From contig OX638134.1 of NCBI GenBank assembly GCA_951804985.1, positions 84,857,679-84,921,678 on the forward strand: a stretch of DNA of 64,000 bases, given 5' to 3'. The position numbers were made by a program, and so were the translations under genes. The notes beneath the pieces are model-generated. The model did no database searches. It was not told the DNA's origin and was given only the letters and a program-made list of their open reading frames with translations. Positions 20,750 through 35,200 of this stretch are shown here, in pieces. The DNA is from Dryomyza anilis (lineage: Eukaryota > Arthropoda > Insecta > Diptera > Dryomyzidae). The first letter of the stretch is position 1. The number at the start of each line of letters is the position of its first letter.

Positions 20750-22300
20750 ACAGACTTTTTTTTATATACATATTTATAGGAGATTCGTGGGGGAGAATGG
20801 TTTTGAATTTTTTAACATATATTTTTATTGCAGCCGGTAAACTACAGTACTATTAAATTATAATAAAATTCTTTTTTTTTTTTTGGTCAAAATATTTTTT
20901 ATTCACTTTTATTATTTTTTTTACATAGATTTTTTTCAATTTTTTGTATTTTTTTTACAGGATTTTTGCAGTTTAGCTCTGCACAAAGCTAAACTGTATT
21001 TTATAATTTTTTTTTACACATTTTTCATAGGTTTTTTTTTCATTTTCTTTTGTTTTTTTTTTTGTAATTTTTCATTGTTTTGTATTTATTTTGTATGTTC
21101 TCTGTCAAAAATTAATAAAAATAAACAATTCAAAATGTCTACAAACTTTTGGTATAATGTTGTTGTTTAGTTTGTCGTTTTCCTTTAACGTTTTTTTTTT
21201 CATCATTTTCAAAAGATTTTCTTTTCTTACATTTTTGTTAACAGTTACTTTAGCTGAAAAATCACATAATATGTTTTCGGTCGTCATGAACGCATTTAGG
21301 ACATTCAATGCTGTTTGTGTCTTACGTTGTTTAAAAACAAAAAATTAAAATTATTTTGAAGCTGCTTAAAAATTAATACTAACAACTAGTTTTGTAAATA
21401 ATAATAGTAAAATAGTAGTAGTTAAAAAAATATTTTAAAAAATTTTGGAATTACAAGCAAAGCGCTTTACAAACTTAATATAGTAATTTATAAAAAAGAG
21501 TGTTTTAAAAAAGTTAAAATTACATTTAAAGTGTTTTGTTGTTTAATTTTTTTGCAGTTTTTATATTGTTCTTTTTTATTTATTTTTTTATTATTTAATT
21601 GAATAACTTAATTGTTGCAACGTAACATCATGCTTGTTTTAGGCTTAAAATTAATTTACATTTTATTTTATTTTTTTTAGTTTTAGATGATTTTTTCTCA
21701 TTTAGTTTAAAAGAAATTAAGATTTAAGTTGTACATTTACTGCGCAAATAGTTGGAAAGAAGCCAACGCTCAATTCGAACTTTTCCCATTGAAATGATGA
21801 AACTATTGTCAATTCTAATGTAAATTACAAACAAAATTAAAAACACTTTACATAATATTCCGTGCTGCTTTTAGTAACATGCTATATGTATAATTCGTGT
21901 ATAATTTGTTTTAAGTTGCGCCTCATCCTTATTGTACTTAAAACAGCTCTGAAAAAAGTCGTATGTTTGCACTAAGCCTTGTAGATTTTACTATGTTCAT
22001 ACTTGAATTATGCTCGACGCTCGAGTGGAAACTGTTTCGTTACACATTTTTAATATTAAAATAATTTTGTAGTTGAAGAAAATACTTTAGAACGGAACAG
22101 AAACGTGCTTAAAATATTTTTTTAAATATGAAAATAGTTAAAACAAGTATTTGCATATATAAAAAAATAATTTTACTTCAAAAATGTTTGTTTTAAAAAT
22201 TTGTTGTAGTATAAAAATACTAGCTATAAATATTCTTGACAATCAAGCATTTAATAGTTACAATTTAGTAATGTAATTTGAAACTTTACACACTTGGCAC
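20750..22300. other. T-rich intergenic DNA, no gene
   Basis: Long T runs (20870-21240, 21530-21700) give small hydrophobic F/L/Y frames that are compositional. A perfect 10-bp stem-loop lies at 20969-20996. No transposon ends were recognised. Confidence 0.4.
20969..20996. other. Perfect 10-bp stem-loop
   Basis: CAGTTTAGCT and AGCTAAACTG pair fully around the 8-base loop CTGCACAA, inside a T-rich tract that is otherwise of very low complexity. A function is not known. It is too short for a typical miRNA precursor. Confidence 0.5.
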
Positions 22301-24200
22301 TTGCATTTAAACCATTAATACATGAGAGAAACATGTTTAATTAACTAGTTTTGGCTGCAAGCATATTAAAATATTAGAAATATAGTTGCAACAAATGTAT
22401 TCTAAATAAATAATGTTGTATTTAGTAAAAATAACTGATATCTATTGCCATTACATTACTTGTCAACACTATAAAAATACTTGTTAGAAATAATATAATA
22501 TTAGTCAAAACATTGCTTATTATTTAGTTGCAAACATATTTAAGCTAGTATTATAAATATGTTTAACATAAAATAGTATAAAACAAAAATTTCAACAAAA
22601 AATAAATTTCAGTATTCAATTGTTGATTTAAAATGAAATAAAATATATATATAATAATATAGAATATTTGATTTATAATATTATAATCACAAGAAAAACT
22701 TTGCTGCAAGTATATTGAATCTTTGAAATATGTTTGCGCACACTTGCAGCAAATAAAATTCAAATAAATACTATTGTAATTAGAGAAATAACTGACATTT
22801 TAAGCAATTACTATTCGTAACTATGTTATGCTTGTTAGAAGTAATTATTTTTGAAGTCACAGCATTGCTCATTATTTTGTCGCAAGTATATGTATGTTGG
22901 AATTTAAGTATGTATGCTATAAAATTTTAAATCAAAAATTGCAACCAAAATTCATATTGATTAATTGATTTATAATTTTTATAATTACAAAGAAAAGATG
23001 TCTGCAAGTATATTATACTTAGAAATACGTTTGTGTAGTCTTTTAATAAATGTAATACAAACAATACATTGTAATTAGAACAAATGAAAACTATTAAAAT
23101 GCTTATTAGAAATAACTATTTTGGCGCAACTATAACTAATGTTAGAATTATTAGTATGTAATGTATGCTATAAAATTATTAAATCAAAACTTGCAACAAA
23201 AGTTAAAAATTAAAATTGAATAATTGATTTAAAATTTTTATAATCACAAGAAAAACATTTCTACCATTATATGGAACTAAGAAATATGTTTACACACACT
23301 TGCAACAAATGAAATTTAAGTAAAAACTGAAATTGTAAGCAAATACTTGCCATAACTATAAAAATACTTGTTAGAAATAATAGATTTTAATGTCACAGCA
23401 TTGCTTATTATTTTGTTGCAATCATATGTTAGCTAGTTTTAAAAATATGTTTAAAATTAAATAATATAAATCAAAAATTTCAACAAATATAAAATTTGAA
23501 TGATTTATAATATTTATAATCACAAAAATCATGTCTGTATTTTATATTGAACTAAGAAAAATTTTTGCGCACACTTGCAACAAATGAAATTCAAATAAAT
23601 AGTATAGTAATTTGAAATGTAACCGACATTTATATTTGTTAATACTAGTCGTAACTATAAAATACTTGTGAGAGATGAAGTTAGGATATTTTAAAAATCA
23701 CTACATTGCATATTATTTTATAGCAAGTATTTTTATGCAAGTATATAACGAAATTACAATTTGTCAATACTAGTCGTAACTATAAAATGGTTGTGAGAGA
23801 TAACATTTAGTTATTTTCATAGTCACTACGAAATTTCGTATTATTTTGTAGCAAGTATTCTTATGTTTTTAACAAGTATTGGTCAAATTTTAAAATAGTT
23901 AAAGATAAATTTATATTTTTTAAAAGTCGTAACTATAAAATGCTTGTAAGAAATGAGATTAATATATTTTTTTATAATCACTACACTGCGCATTATTTTG
24001 AAGCAAGTACATTTATGATTTTAACTAGTATAGCTCAAATATTTTAACATTGCACATTATTATTAACGATTATAATTCAAATATTTGAATACAAACAGAA
24101 AACTAATCGTAACTATAAAATGCTTGTGGGGGGTGCTGACTTTGATATATTTTCATAGTCACTACGCCGCGTATTATACAAGTATTAATCACATCTTTTA
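22300..24200. repeat. Satellite-like tandem array, ~270-350-bp then ~150-bp units
   Basis: A block with TGCAAGTATATTGAA, AGAAATATGTTTGCGCAC, CTTGCAACAAATGAAATTCA, AACTATAAAATACTTGTTAG and CAGCATTGCTTATTATTTTG recurs at about 22354, 22703, 23000, 23260 and 23532. From 23650 on, a shorter unit with GTCGTAACTATAAAATGCTTGTGAG recurs at about 23650, 23775, 23925 and 24107. The copies are diverged, so the array is old. It lies downstream of the PAN3 stop and contains no gene. Confidence 0.75.
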
Positions 24201-26093
24201 ACAAAAATACAAATTGAAAATCATATATAAAATTAAATTCTTTATAAAAACTCTAAAACAATTTATAAAAAATATGTTTGTGCCAAGCATTATTCAAGTA
24301 TAAACATGCTAGAACCTTTTATAAGCAGTGCAAACAGTCAGAAAACCTATACGTATCAACATAAAATATGCGCCAATCGATTTTTGTTTTAATAAATTTT
24401 AATAGTTTTTTTTTTATTTTATTTTTAACACATTTTCGTTTTTTTGTAAAATTTTCCAGCATGTTTTTTTTTCGTTTTAATATTTTTTAAAAATTAAATA
24501 TAAGTCTTACTTTCAAGTACAATAATTTAAGTTTACTTAATATGCTGCAGAGAAAATAGTTTTGAGGGAAGATGCGTGGTTCGGGATGGGTTGCCGGCAG
24601 AGGAATGGGAAAAGGGAAGACCGTAGTGTGGAAGTTAAAAGATCAACGTTTTTAATAGACTTTAGGAAAGCGCATAGAATACAACATAGACGAGAGCGGA
24701 GAGTTAGATAGATGTTGGAGTTGGGTAAATCTTTGATAGAAAATGAAATGCAAAACTTTTTCTCGCGGCTGCTTACAAAATTTAACAACGCTCAACGGCG
24801 CCAAAAAAACAACATTCAACAGTTTTAGTAAAGGTTTTTCTTCCTTTTCAATCGTATAACAATTTTGTATGAATTCACGTGTAGCCTAACTACTACGTAA
24901 TTCAAATAGAGGGGGGAGGTTTCAAAAACAAGTTGTATGACAAAAATTAAAGCGTTTTTGTTTTTCTTATTTTGTTTTTCTTGTAGCGCGCGTCGTATTG
25001 TAGACGTTAACAAATAGTTGTTGTCGGTCGACGCTACAAGGTTTTCGTTTTTTGTTTACAACGTTTTTGTTACAAATTCAAATTTGCTGCAGGTGGTGGC
25101 ATTCATAAAGTTTCGTTTTCAGCAAAACGTACAATGAGTTTCGTTTAAAAATCAACAACTTTTGACTTTTACAAAAAAGTATCAAAAGAAAAGTGTAGAA
25201 TTTCAGCTGCTGACCGTTTGTACGCAGTTCTACAGCGTTGTCGGGCGGCACAAATGTTTTTTTTTTTTGTTTTTCACTTTGTTTTTTTTTTCTTTATATG
25301 TTGTACAAACAAAACCATGCTTTTGTCAATTGTTGTCATAAAATTGCCATAAAATGTAAAAAGAAAATAATAATTTTTATAAATTTAACAATTTTTTTTT
25401 TTTTTTGGTGCTGTGTGTTGCACTTAGTTAGAGTTACTACTTTGTGTAAATACCAAAAAAACACAACAAAAAAGCAGAATTATAATTTGTTGTGGTTCCT
25501 TGTGTTCATCATTGGTACCTTCGTGAATTTCGTTTCGCTGCTTTGATTCTAATTTTCTGCTGCTTCTGCACGTTTTTATATTTTTTATCATAAATAGTTT
25601 TTGTTCCTTTTCTTTTTTTTTTTTTTTTGTAAAAATAGACTTTTGTATCTTCTTTTTTTGTTGTATAACAATTTGTTTTTGCTTGTTTCAAAAATTTACT
25701 TTGTGTTTCTTTTGTTTGTTTTTGTGTGGAGAGATTTCGTTTTTTTTACCTTTTTTTATGATATTTTCAATGTTGCCTTCTGCTTATGTAGGAGGGTGTA
25801 ATGTGTTAATGTGTTTGAGTTTAGTGTTTAAAATTTTTTTTCGCTTTCGTTATTTTCATGAATTTTTATGATTCAACATCAAATCTTTTTAGCTTAACAA
25901 TTAGTTTCATTTCTATTTTCGCTTTCATTTTGGATGCATTTTCGGTGAAACAAAATTTTGTTTCCATTCTGGCTGCCGCTGCTACCGCTTTTGGTTGTTC
26001 TTATTGTTGTTGTTGTTGTTGTGGTGGTGGTCGTGGTATTGGTTTGTGTGGCGTTGAGTTCCCTAAACCTGGAGGCAAAGGTAGCATCATTAA
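24201..26093 (-). other. PAN3 downstream region, probable 3' UTR at its upper end
   Basis: This stretch follows the PAN3 stop on the minus strand. Just past the stop it has a CAA/CCA triplet run (about 25996-26040), then AT-rich DNA. Frames here are shadows of low complexity. GC-richer patches at 24540-24780 and 25020-25250 have no recognised content. The 3' end of the transcript cannot be fixed from sequence alone. Confidence 0.35.
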
Positions 26094-26204
26094 TTATGAC
26101 GCAGCATTGGCCATCAGCTCGGCGAATGCATTTTCCAGGCAATTCTTGAGTTCACAATATGTAACAATCAGCACCGATTGCTCGTCGCGCGACATCAGTT
26201 GCAC
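26094..26204 (-). CDS. PAN3: PAN3 exon 12, last coding exon
   Basis: 36 codons, [20 protein letters not shown] then [16 protein letters not shown], and stop TAA 26094-26096. It matches the human LISRDEKSVLVVTYSDLKRC end. Acceptor TTCTCTCAG. Confidence 0.95.
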   Translation of the reverse strand: MQLMSRDEQSVLIVTYCELKNCLENAFAELMANAAS

Positions 26205-29200
26205 CTGAGAGAACGAAAAATATTTTATAAAAAAAATCAAATTGAATAAATTCATTTAAAAATAAATGAATTTATGTATAAATTCATTAATGAATAAATT
26301 CATTAATGAACAAATTCATTTATGAAGAAATTCATTTATGAATAAATTCATTTATGAACAAATTCATTTATGAATAAATACATTTATGAATAAATACATT
26401 TATGAATAAATTTATTTATAAATGAATTCATTTATGAATAAATTAATTTAAGAATAAATTCATTTATGAATATATTCATTTATGAATAAATTCATTTATG
26501 AATAAATTCATTTATGAATAAATTCATTTATGAATAAATTCATTTATGAATAAATTCATTTATGAACAAATTCATTTATGAACAAATTCATTTATGAATA
26601 AATACATTTATGAATAAATACATTTATGAATAAATTAATTTAAGAATAAATTCATTTATGAATAAATTCATTAATGAACAAATTAATTTATGAATAAATT
26701 CATTAATGAACAAATTCATTTATGAATAAATTCATTTATAAATAAATTCATTTATGATTAAATGTGTGTATTATTAAATACATTAATAAGAAAATATATT
26801 TATGAATAAATTGTTTAATAAAATAAGTATTTTCGAATTTATTCATTTATGAATAAATCGATTTATTTAATAGATATAACTAAAATATACAAAGAATTTA
26901 AAAAACGAAATTAAAAAATTAAAAATAGAACATACACGCTCCAGCGAACCGGCATCCAACTTATTCAAACATTGCACAATATGTGCGTGATCCAACCACG
27001 GCCGGCCATCATCAGTGACGGAATGGAACAAATAATCACGGAATAATTTCAACATGTAACGATCGCCGGTCTCAGACCACGTGCAATCTAGGTTGAAGCT
27101 GCTAAGGGCAAAAAATTCAAATTAAATAAAAAATTAATTAACTCAAAAAACTGAAAACGAAACACAAAAACTTACTCTGGCCGCTCGTTAATGCAATTTA
27201 GCTTCACCAGTATTCTGTAGAGACGTCCGTTCTCCATCTCCTTGGAGAGTTCGTCCTCCTGCAGATCGCACTGACTCTGCAGCGCGTCCAGTTGTGTGTA
27301 GAAGCGGGCGCCGATCATGGGCATCAGGTCGGTGACGGAACGTCGTTGGGTGGTGGTAAAAAGGTAGCTGCACGTTGCGATTTTTAGAATGTTTTAATAA
27401 TTAGAAATTAAACTGAAAATAAATTCACAACAACCTACACAATAAAATTACGCAAATCGGACGAATAATGTCTGGAGACCATGTCTATGCTCGCCTGGAC
27501 GTTGTCGCGTTGCACAGACTGTAGGCAGCGGCAGGCGAGAGCCAACACAAGTCGGCCGAGTGCGGTGAGATCCTCCTGTGGACGAAAAATGTTTGTTATA
27601 GACAAAATTTTAATTACTTTGTAATGAATACTAGGCCGCAAGGTCTTCAACTATTATAAATAGTTTTATATTTTATTTAATTAATTTTAAATTACTAAAA
27701 AATTATTTAACATTTGATGGTAATTTTATGAATTTGTATATGAAATTGCAGTCTAAAATACCACAGAGCTCTGGTTCAAGAGGTCACTAAAAATTTACCT
27801 GTTGGTGCATGCTGACCACAGCCAGTGGATTCGCCGCATTCGGATCGAACTGTGCTATGTCGTTGGTGCCGCAAAAACTGAAGCGCACGCGTTTGCCGGT
27901 GACCACAATCTTGGTGGGATCCAAAACTCTAGAAAAAGCAAACATTTATTGATAAATTGAAAATGATTTAATTTAAAATCAAAAATATTTGAGTTTTGAG
28001 AGTTTTACATTGAAAAGGCATTTGCATTATATGGAGAACGTGTTTTAAATTAAAATGAAATTTAAGTTGAAACGTGTTTTAAATTAAACGAAAATTAAAA
28101 ATGGTTTAAAATTGATTTATAATTAAAAATTGTTTTAAAATGAAAAGGATTCAAAATGGAAAATGATTGTCTTTTGAATTTCAATGGAATTTCTCAATTT
28201 AAATTGATATCTTTTGAATTTCAAATAGAATTTCTGAATTTCAAGTGATGTCTTTTGAGTTTAAAATGGAATTTCTGAATTTCAATTGGTGTCTTTTGAA
28301 TTTCAAATCAAATTTCATGTGATGTCTGTTGAATTTCAAATGGAATTTCTGAATTTCAAGTGATGTCTTTTGAATTTCTGAATTTCAATTGGTCATTTGA
28401 ATTTCAAATGGAATTTCTGAATTTCAAGTGATGTCTTTTAAATTTCTGAATTTCAATTGATGTCTTTTGAATTTCAAATGGAATTTCTGAATTTCAAGTG
28501 ATGTCTTTTGAATTTCAAATGGAATTTCTGAATTTCAAGTGTTGTCTTTTAAATTTCTGAATTTCAATTGACGTCTTTTGAATTTCAAATGGAATTTCTG
28601 AATTTCAATTGATGTCTTTTGAATTTCAAATGGAAATTCTGAATTTCAATTGATGTCTTTTGAATTTCAAATGGAATTTCTATTGATGTCTTTTAAAATT
28701 TAATTGGAGTGTTCGAATGAATTCAAAAGGAAAAAGAATTTAAACTGAAAATATTTTTAATTTAAAAATAGTTTTTTAATTCAACAATATTTCAAATTAA
28801 AAACGGTTCTTAAATTAAAAAGAGATTCAAATTACAAATGATTTTTTTTATTTTTTTTTTTTTTTTATATTTTGTATTAAAGAGAAATTTAAATTGAAAA
28901 TGGTCCAAAATTATTTTATTTAAAAAATAAGTTAAAATTGATATAATTCAAATGGAAATAAAATGTAATTCAAAATAGTTTTAAAATTGAAATAAAATGA
29001 CTAAGAAATTGAAAAAGTTTTAAACAGTTTGAAATTGAATAAAAACTGTTTTAAATTGAGAAGATGTTTACAATAAAAATTATTTAAATTGAAGAGTATT
29101 GTTAAGTTGAAAATAAATTTATTGTTAATTAATTTGAAAATGTTTTAATATTGAAAAAAGGGATTGAAAATGGTCTTTAAATGTAATTAAAAAAACTATT

Positions 29201-32200
29201 ATATTAAAGTGTAAAATCTACAACTCACTTGCAAGCCAAACCAGCCTGATGTATGGCGCGCAAACCAGCCGTCAACTGCATGATGATCGCCCAGATGGTA
29301 GCTTCCGGCAGCAGCGGTCCATTGCCGGTGCGTTGCATGCTGCTCTTGTGGCTAGCGATTGAACGAATGAATAAATGATGTATAAAACATGACAGACACA
29401 AGTAACAAAAGTGCGTAGAACTCACCTAAAGGGACGCGCATCGCCCTGGAATGGATCGGTGTAGCCGTTGGACTCTGTCGTGGGCGTAAAGTATTTTGTG
29501 AGCAAAGTATGCGAGCCTGGATGATAATCGTAGACTAACACTAAAGCTGCAAATTGCAGAAAAAAAAGAAAATAGATGAAAATAGTTGAATTCAGTTTCC
29601 AAACGTTGACTCTAAGTGCGACTTACAATTATCACCAAAAGCTTTTGTTGTAAAGACTTCACGCAGCTGAACGACATTGGAGTGCGAGAGCTTTTTCCAC
29701 ATCTCAACGACGGCCATGCACTTTGTGGACTGCAGACGGAAACCTAAAAAGGAAAAAATGTGGTTTTAAAAGGAAAAGAATTCAAAACTAAAAATTAATT
29801 AAAATAATTTTGTATTAAAAAAAATACAATTTTTTAAAAAGTCCTCTACACCCACCATGCAATCGTCGCAGACAGTATTTGATGCCCGTCGTACTGTGCG
29901 TCGCCTTGTAGCTGGACGTCGGCATCGCGGTCATCTTCGCATGCAGCTGCTGCACCGGCTCCAGCGGATACAACGCATGATAGTTGTCGACCTCGTGCGG
30001 CATTCCGTGCGGCTGTGCCACACCCTCCGCCGTGTCCAGCATTAGATTCGAGATCTCGTTGCGCGCCAATATCTCGGCACGCATCTCGTCCGGCATGAAG
30101 AACGCAGTTTCCAGCTGTGTCTTCGGTTGCATGGCGAGCACATTGGACGCCGGTCCCGGATAGACGTGGCCGGTGTACAGCAGCGATGGCTGCGCTGGTG
30201 CAATGGGTGCCACGGCGGTCGACTGTTGGTGCGCCGCAATGGCGGCGGGATGATCGGCGACGGCGTTGACGGAATTGCTGTTGGCGTTGGATGTGTGATT
30301 GGCAGCGGGATAGAAGTAAATGGTGCCGCCAACGTTTTCCTGTAAAGTATTTTTAAATTATAAAATTTAGATCAAGGTTTATAGTAATTCAAAATTGATA
30401 AAAATAAAAAAAAAAATAATTTGACAATTTTTAAAATTTAAGTTTAAAAATACAAAATTTAAAATTTACGAATTTCAAAATTTGTACAACTCAAATATAA
30501 GAAATTCAATTTCTAAATATTTTTATTCACCCACCTGATGCACATTTCCTGGCAGCGAGCTGGGTATGGGCGACGCATGCGGCGTCATACGCGGCGGTGA
30601 CTTCTCGCCTATGCTCGAGGGCGGCGACGTGTCGTTGTTGCGCAGCAGATTGTTGCGTGCCTTGAGCGGCGTCGTGGACGACATGCCGACGTAGCTTTGT
30701 GTGACGGTCGCTGCTATGGTTACCGCCGAATGGACGCCGTTGACAGCGGCCACGTGTTGCTGCTGCTGTTGTTGTTGCTGGTGTTGTTGATGTTGCTGCT
30801 GTTGTTGTTGTTGCTGTTGTTGTTGCTGCTGTTGTTGTTGTTGCAGTTGTTTTTGTTGTGCCACCGCTGCGGCGTTTGCTTTCTGCAGGCTCAGTATAGA
30901 GCCAGGAGTTCCGTTGGATTTGGACGCGACGACAGCGGGCGTTATGCCGTTGCCATTGACCATGTTGCCGCCATTACTCAACATCGGTTGCTGATGATAT
31001 GGTGAATAGAAATTGGGCGACGAGTTGATGCGGGTTGGAATGAATTCGGGTGATTGTTGTGTTACCTGTGTGTGCGTCGAGAGACGTTGGAAGAAATAAT
31101 GAAAAAAAATATTTATAATTATATTATTTAAAATTAAAGTTTATACAAAAATTAGCTATATTTTCAACATTAACAAATTTAATTTTCTTTTTGGGTTAAT
31201 GAAAAGCTCGCTCATTACACAATGCAACAACACAAAAAATATACTAAACTTGCGAAAGCTTTTCTCACTCACAAACAAATTTCCAATTTTTAGAATTAGT
31301 TTAAACTAAGAACATAGAACGAACTAATAAAACCACTAATATATACCACGCAAACAAAATGAACACATTTTTATTAATTTCTATGTGGTGCTAAGCTAAA
31401 AGTAGCAAAACTTTTGTCGCAAGAGCTTTTCAAAGAACTCAGAAAATGCTAAACCAGAAAAAAGCTTAATTTATAAAAAGCTTACAAATATATATTATAT
31501 TTTAAATATGCATAAACACAAAGCTTTGTATAAAACAATTGTTTAAAAAATAAAACTCTTAAATTAGTTTTTATAAAAGCTCTCAATGTAAATGTTTATT
31601 TTATTTTTTCCAATAAAAGCATTTATATTATTTTTAGATAAAATAATATATATTTTTTTAGATTTGATTTACTTAAATTTTATTTTTAGATAAAAAATAT
31701 ATATTTTTTAAAATTTGATTTATTTAAATTTTTTTTTCTAATTATAATATTTTTAATATTTTTATTTGCTGATTTTTGTACAAAATTTACGTAAAAACTT
31801 TATTCGCAAATTGTGTTTTGTAAAAGCTTCCATATAAGATATATGTTTAAAATAATATAAAAAAAAACTTTTTTGAAGCTTTCGTAAAAGCTTTTTAAAG
31901 CATTCATAAAAGCATTTTAAAACTTAAATTAAAACTTTTTAAGCTTTCATAAAAGCCTTGTAAAGCTTTAAGACAAGCTTTTAAAACTTTGACAAAAGCT
32001 GCTGAAAAATACTTTTAAAGTCTGTTTTAAATACCTTTTTTATGATTTCTTTAAATCTATTTATAAATCTTTTTTATATGATTTTTTTTGAAATATAACA
32101 GAAATTATTAATATTATTTTGAAAGTCTGTCTGTTTTATAAATATTTCTTGTTGACACTTTTTATCAAAGCTTTTTTTATGAAAGATGTATGTTTGAAAT

Positions 32201-35200
32201 TTCGCAAACGCTTTTAAAACTATCATACAAGCTTTCATAAAAGCTTTTTAAAGCTTTCATAAAAGCTTCTGAAAAATACTTCTTGTCTCTTTTAAAAGCT
32301 TTGGTTTTCGTATCTTTCTGTAAAAAATGTTCTACATGATTTTATTGAAAGCTTTTACAAAAGCTATTAATAATAACTTTTGACGTCTGTATTATAAATG
32401 CACTTTTCATAAAAGCTTTTTTGGAAAAGATTCATGTATGAAAAACTATTTCATTAAAAGCTTTCATACATCAACTTTTAAAAATAACTGTTTTGTGAAA
32501 GTTTTTTTATGAAATTTTGTTTAAAAGATGTATGTTTCAAATTCTATATAATTATATTGAAAGCTTTTACAAAAGCTTTCATTCATAATTTTAAGAACAT
32601 TGTATTTAATAAAGACAACATGCAAAGTCAAAGCTTTGCTTGTCAAAAACAGTTTTGTCATGCGTTTAGTTTTCACTTCTAGTTTAAAGCTCTCACTTTT
32701 TTTTAGAATAGTTTTGAAGCAATTTAACACTATTTCTATTACCTGAGCTTTTTTAATTGATAGAGGTGAGTCCATGTTAAGTAGTGAAAACCCAGAGTTA
32801 AGCCCGTAGGTCGGTGTGGCAACATTTTGTCGATTCTAATTGTTTTGAATAATACAACAACAACAAGAACAGTACAGTACAGGTGAAAGAAAAAGAACAA
32901 AATTTGTTATTAGCTAAATTTAGTTCCAAACTACGTTTAATATATAAATTATTTTTAATTTTAACTAAATGCTTTAGGCTAAAATCAATGCAAGTAACTT
33001 AAAAATAAACAATTAATTAAATATTTTTAATTTTTTTTTTTTTTTTTTTATAATTGACATATTTAAAAACTCACTCATTAGTGACTTCCATTTGTGGTAG
33101 TATAAAATTTTATTTGACTATAAATGAGAAATTTGCAAAAACTTGAGTGAAAAATTAGAAGATACCCTAGTAAAACCCATCGGAGCAATGACGATTTGAG
33201 TGTAAAATTAAATTAATGGTATTTATCACATTAATTTAATAATAGTGACAATATTAAAAACACGCTTCTGCTATTATAATACATAATTAATATATTTTTT
33301 ATAATAAAAAAATATAAATATAATTCTTCCTTTTATCTTTTATAAATATAAAAAAAAAAAATACTTGATTAACCGTAACGTTTTTAAAAATATTTTAATT
33401 TACTTGCGTCAGTCGTTTGCGCGAAACGATTAAACAAAACCAGCGAACAAATTAAATATTAAAAATTGATACGAGATGAAAAATTGCAATAGCAACAACA
33501 AAATAAACGAAGCTATTAATACAAATTGCAAATAAAAAAAATAAAATAACGAAGAAAAAAAAACAAGAAAAATGTATAAAATTAAAACAAACAAAAAGTT
33601 AATTGAAATTAATGCTATTTTGAGAAATTACTTTGCAACATTGAAACTAATGCAGGTCAGTCGTGGACTTTGTGTCCGAGTCCGTCGCAACAGACGCAGG
33701 TGAAACCGTGTAAACTACACTGGGTAACAGCATAAAATGTAGTAGCAAATACAGGGGACGAACTGAGCAAATCGGTGGGTCTGACAATAAATATTTCGAC
33801 TTGTAGAAGTAGAAATCACCAATACACTTCCAAACATTTTTTACAATGATGATATAAATATTCAATAAACAAAGATATCAGAAATCTCGCATTTTTACAT
33901 TCATAAATTTCATATTAGAGGACATTTCCGATTTCCTCGTCCGATTTTCCACTTTCGCAGCCATTTCCAGAGCCATTTAAAGCCGCTAACAACCCCCCAA
34001 GGTAGGACAGCTATTTAAGCTGAATATTATCTTTCCAGTATTCCTATTCTCTTCTGAATCCTATCTCTGTCTGAATATGAATTCAACTTAATAAAAATAT
34101 ATTATTTACGTTGCTTAATTAAAACTTTATTAAGTACTCTTTGCAAAAAAAAAATACATAAACATAAAAAAATCTGACCGCATTTAATTGCAGCACAAAA
34201 ATTTGAATTGAAAAGTTTTGTTTATTTTTTATTTACAAAAAAAGTAAAAGAAATATTTATAATCCATTCCGCCGCGTGTGTTTTTATTTTTCATGTTAAT
34301 TACTACAACAATATAGGTCACTGGTGAGCATGTAATGAGTAAAATCTACAATACACTTAAAAACTGAACAAAACGCACAGTGAGCAAATACAAAAAAAAA
34401 TCCATGCCACCCTGAATGAGTCGAAATGCATTCATTGCTGTTGTTGAACATTTTTAAATTAAAAAAATATATATTTTTATTATTTTGTACGCATTTATTT
34501 TATACCATTTTTATGGTCACTTTTGTGGAAATGCCTTCAACCAAAGTCATAAAAGGCTTAATAATGATTTGAATATTCAGACTGCATATTTCACTTCAGA
34601 ACATTAGGTGCAAAAATTTAGCAGAACCGTATCAATAATACGAATTTGTGAAAAATGAAACTATATACATTAAAAGTTCTATTCTAAATAAATGTTTTTT
34701 TTTTTTAAGGGTGATTAAATTTTTATATGGAAATATTCTGTAGTGAATTTTTATAAATTCATAATTTGCGTGGAAATATTTGTCTTCACGATTGGCAGAT
34801 TTTTTCCAATTTTTAAAGAGTCAATACCAATCAAAGACTAAATAAAAAGAATAAAAAATGTGCTATCATCGATTTTCGAATAATTATTTATCTCCAGAAT
34901 ATTTATCTCCATACTATTTATCTCCAGAAATTTAATTACTAGACCTTTCGTTCCCGGATTGTTTTTTTCTTAGAATAAGGACTGCGTCGAATAAAATTGT
35001 CCGCTACAAAAATGAAAAAAATCTAGAAATCTAGTAATCGAATTTTTATAGAATAAAATATTTTATTTTGCAAATTATTTTTAGATTTTAAAAAAAATAT
35101 AAAAAACCAGAAATTAATAGTTTTTAATAAAAAGTTTTAATTTTTCCGGAACCGCTTCCATTAATGTTGTAATGGTAGTGTCCGACACCCTCACAGCTGC

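Noticed and set aside
25958..26149. Plus-strand valine-rich hydrophobic frame near 26.0 kb
   Set aside because: It is a GTT/GTG triplet run opposite the PAN3 3' end. The coding evidence is entirely on the minus strand.
30697..31005. Plus-strand leucine-rich frame over 30.7-31.0 kb
   Set aside because: It is the antisense shadow of the PAN3 polyglutamine exon (CAG read as CTG).
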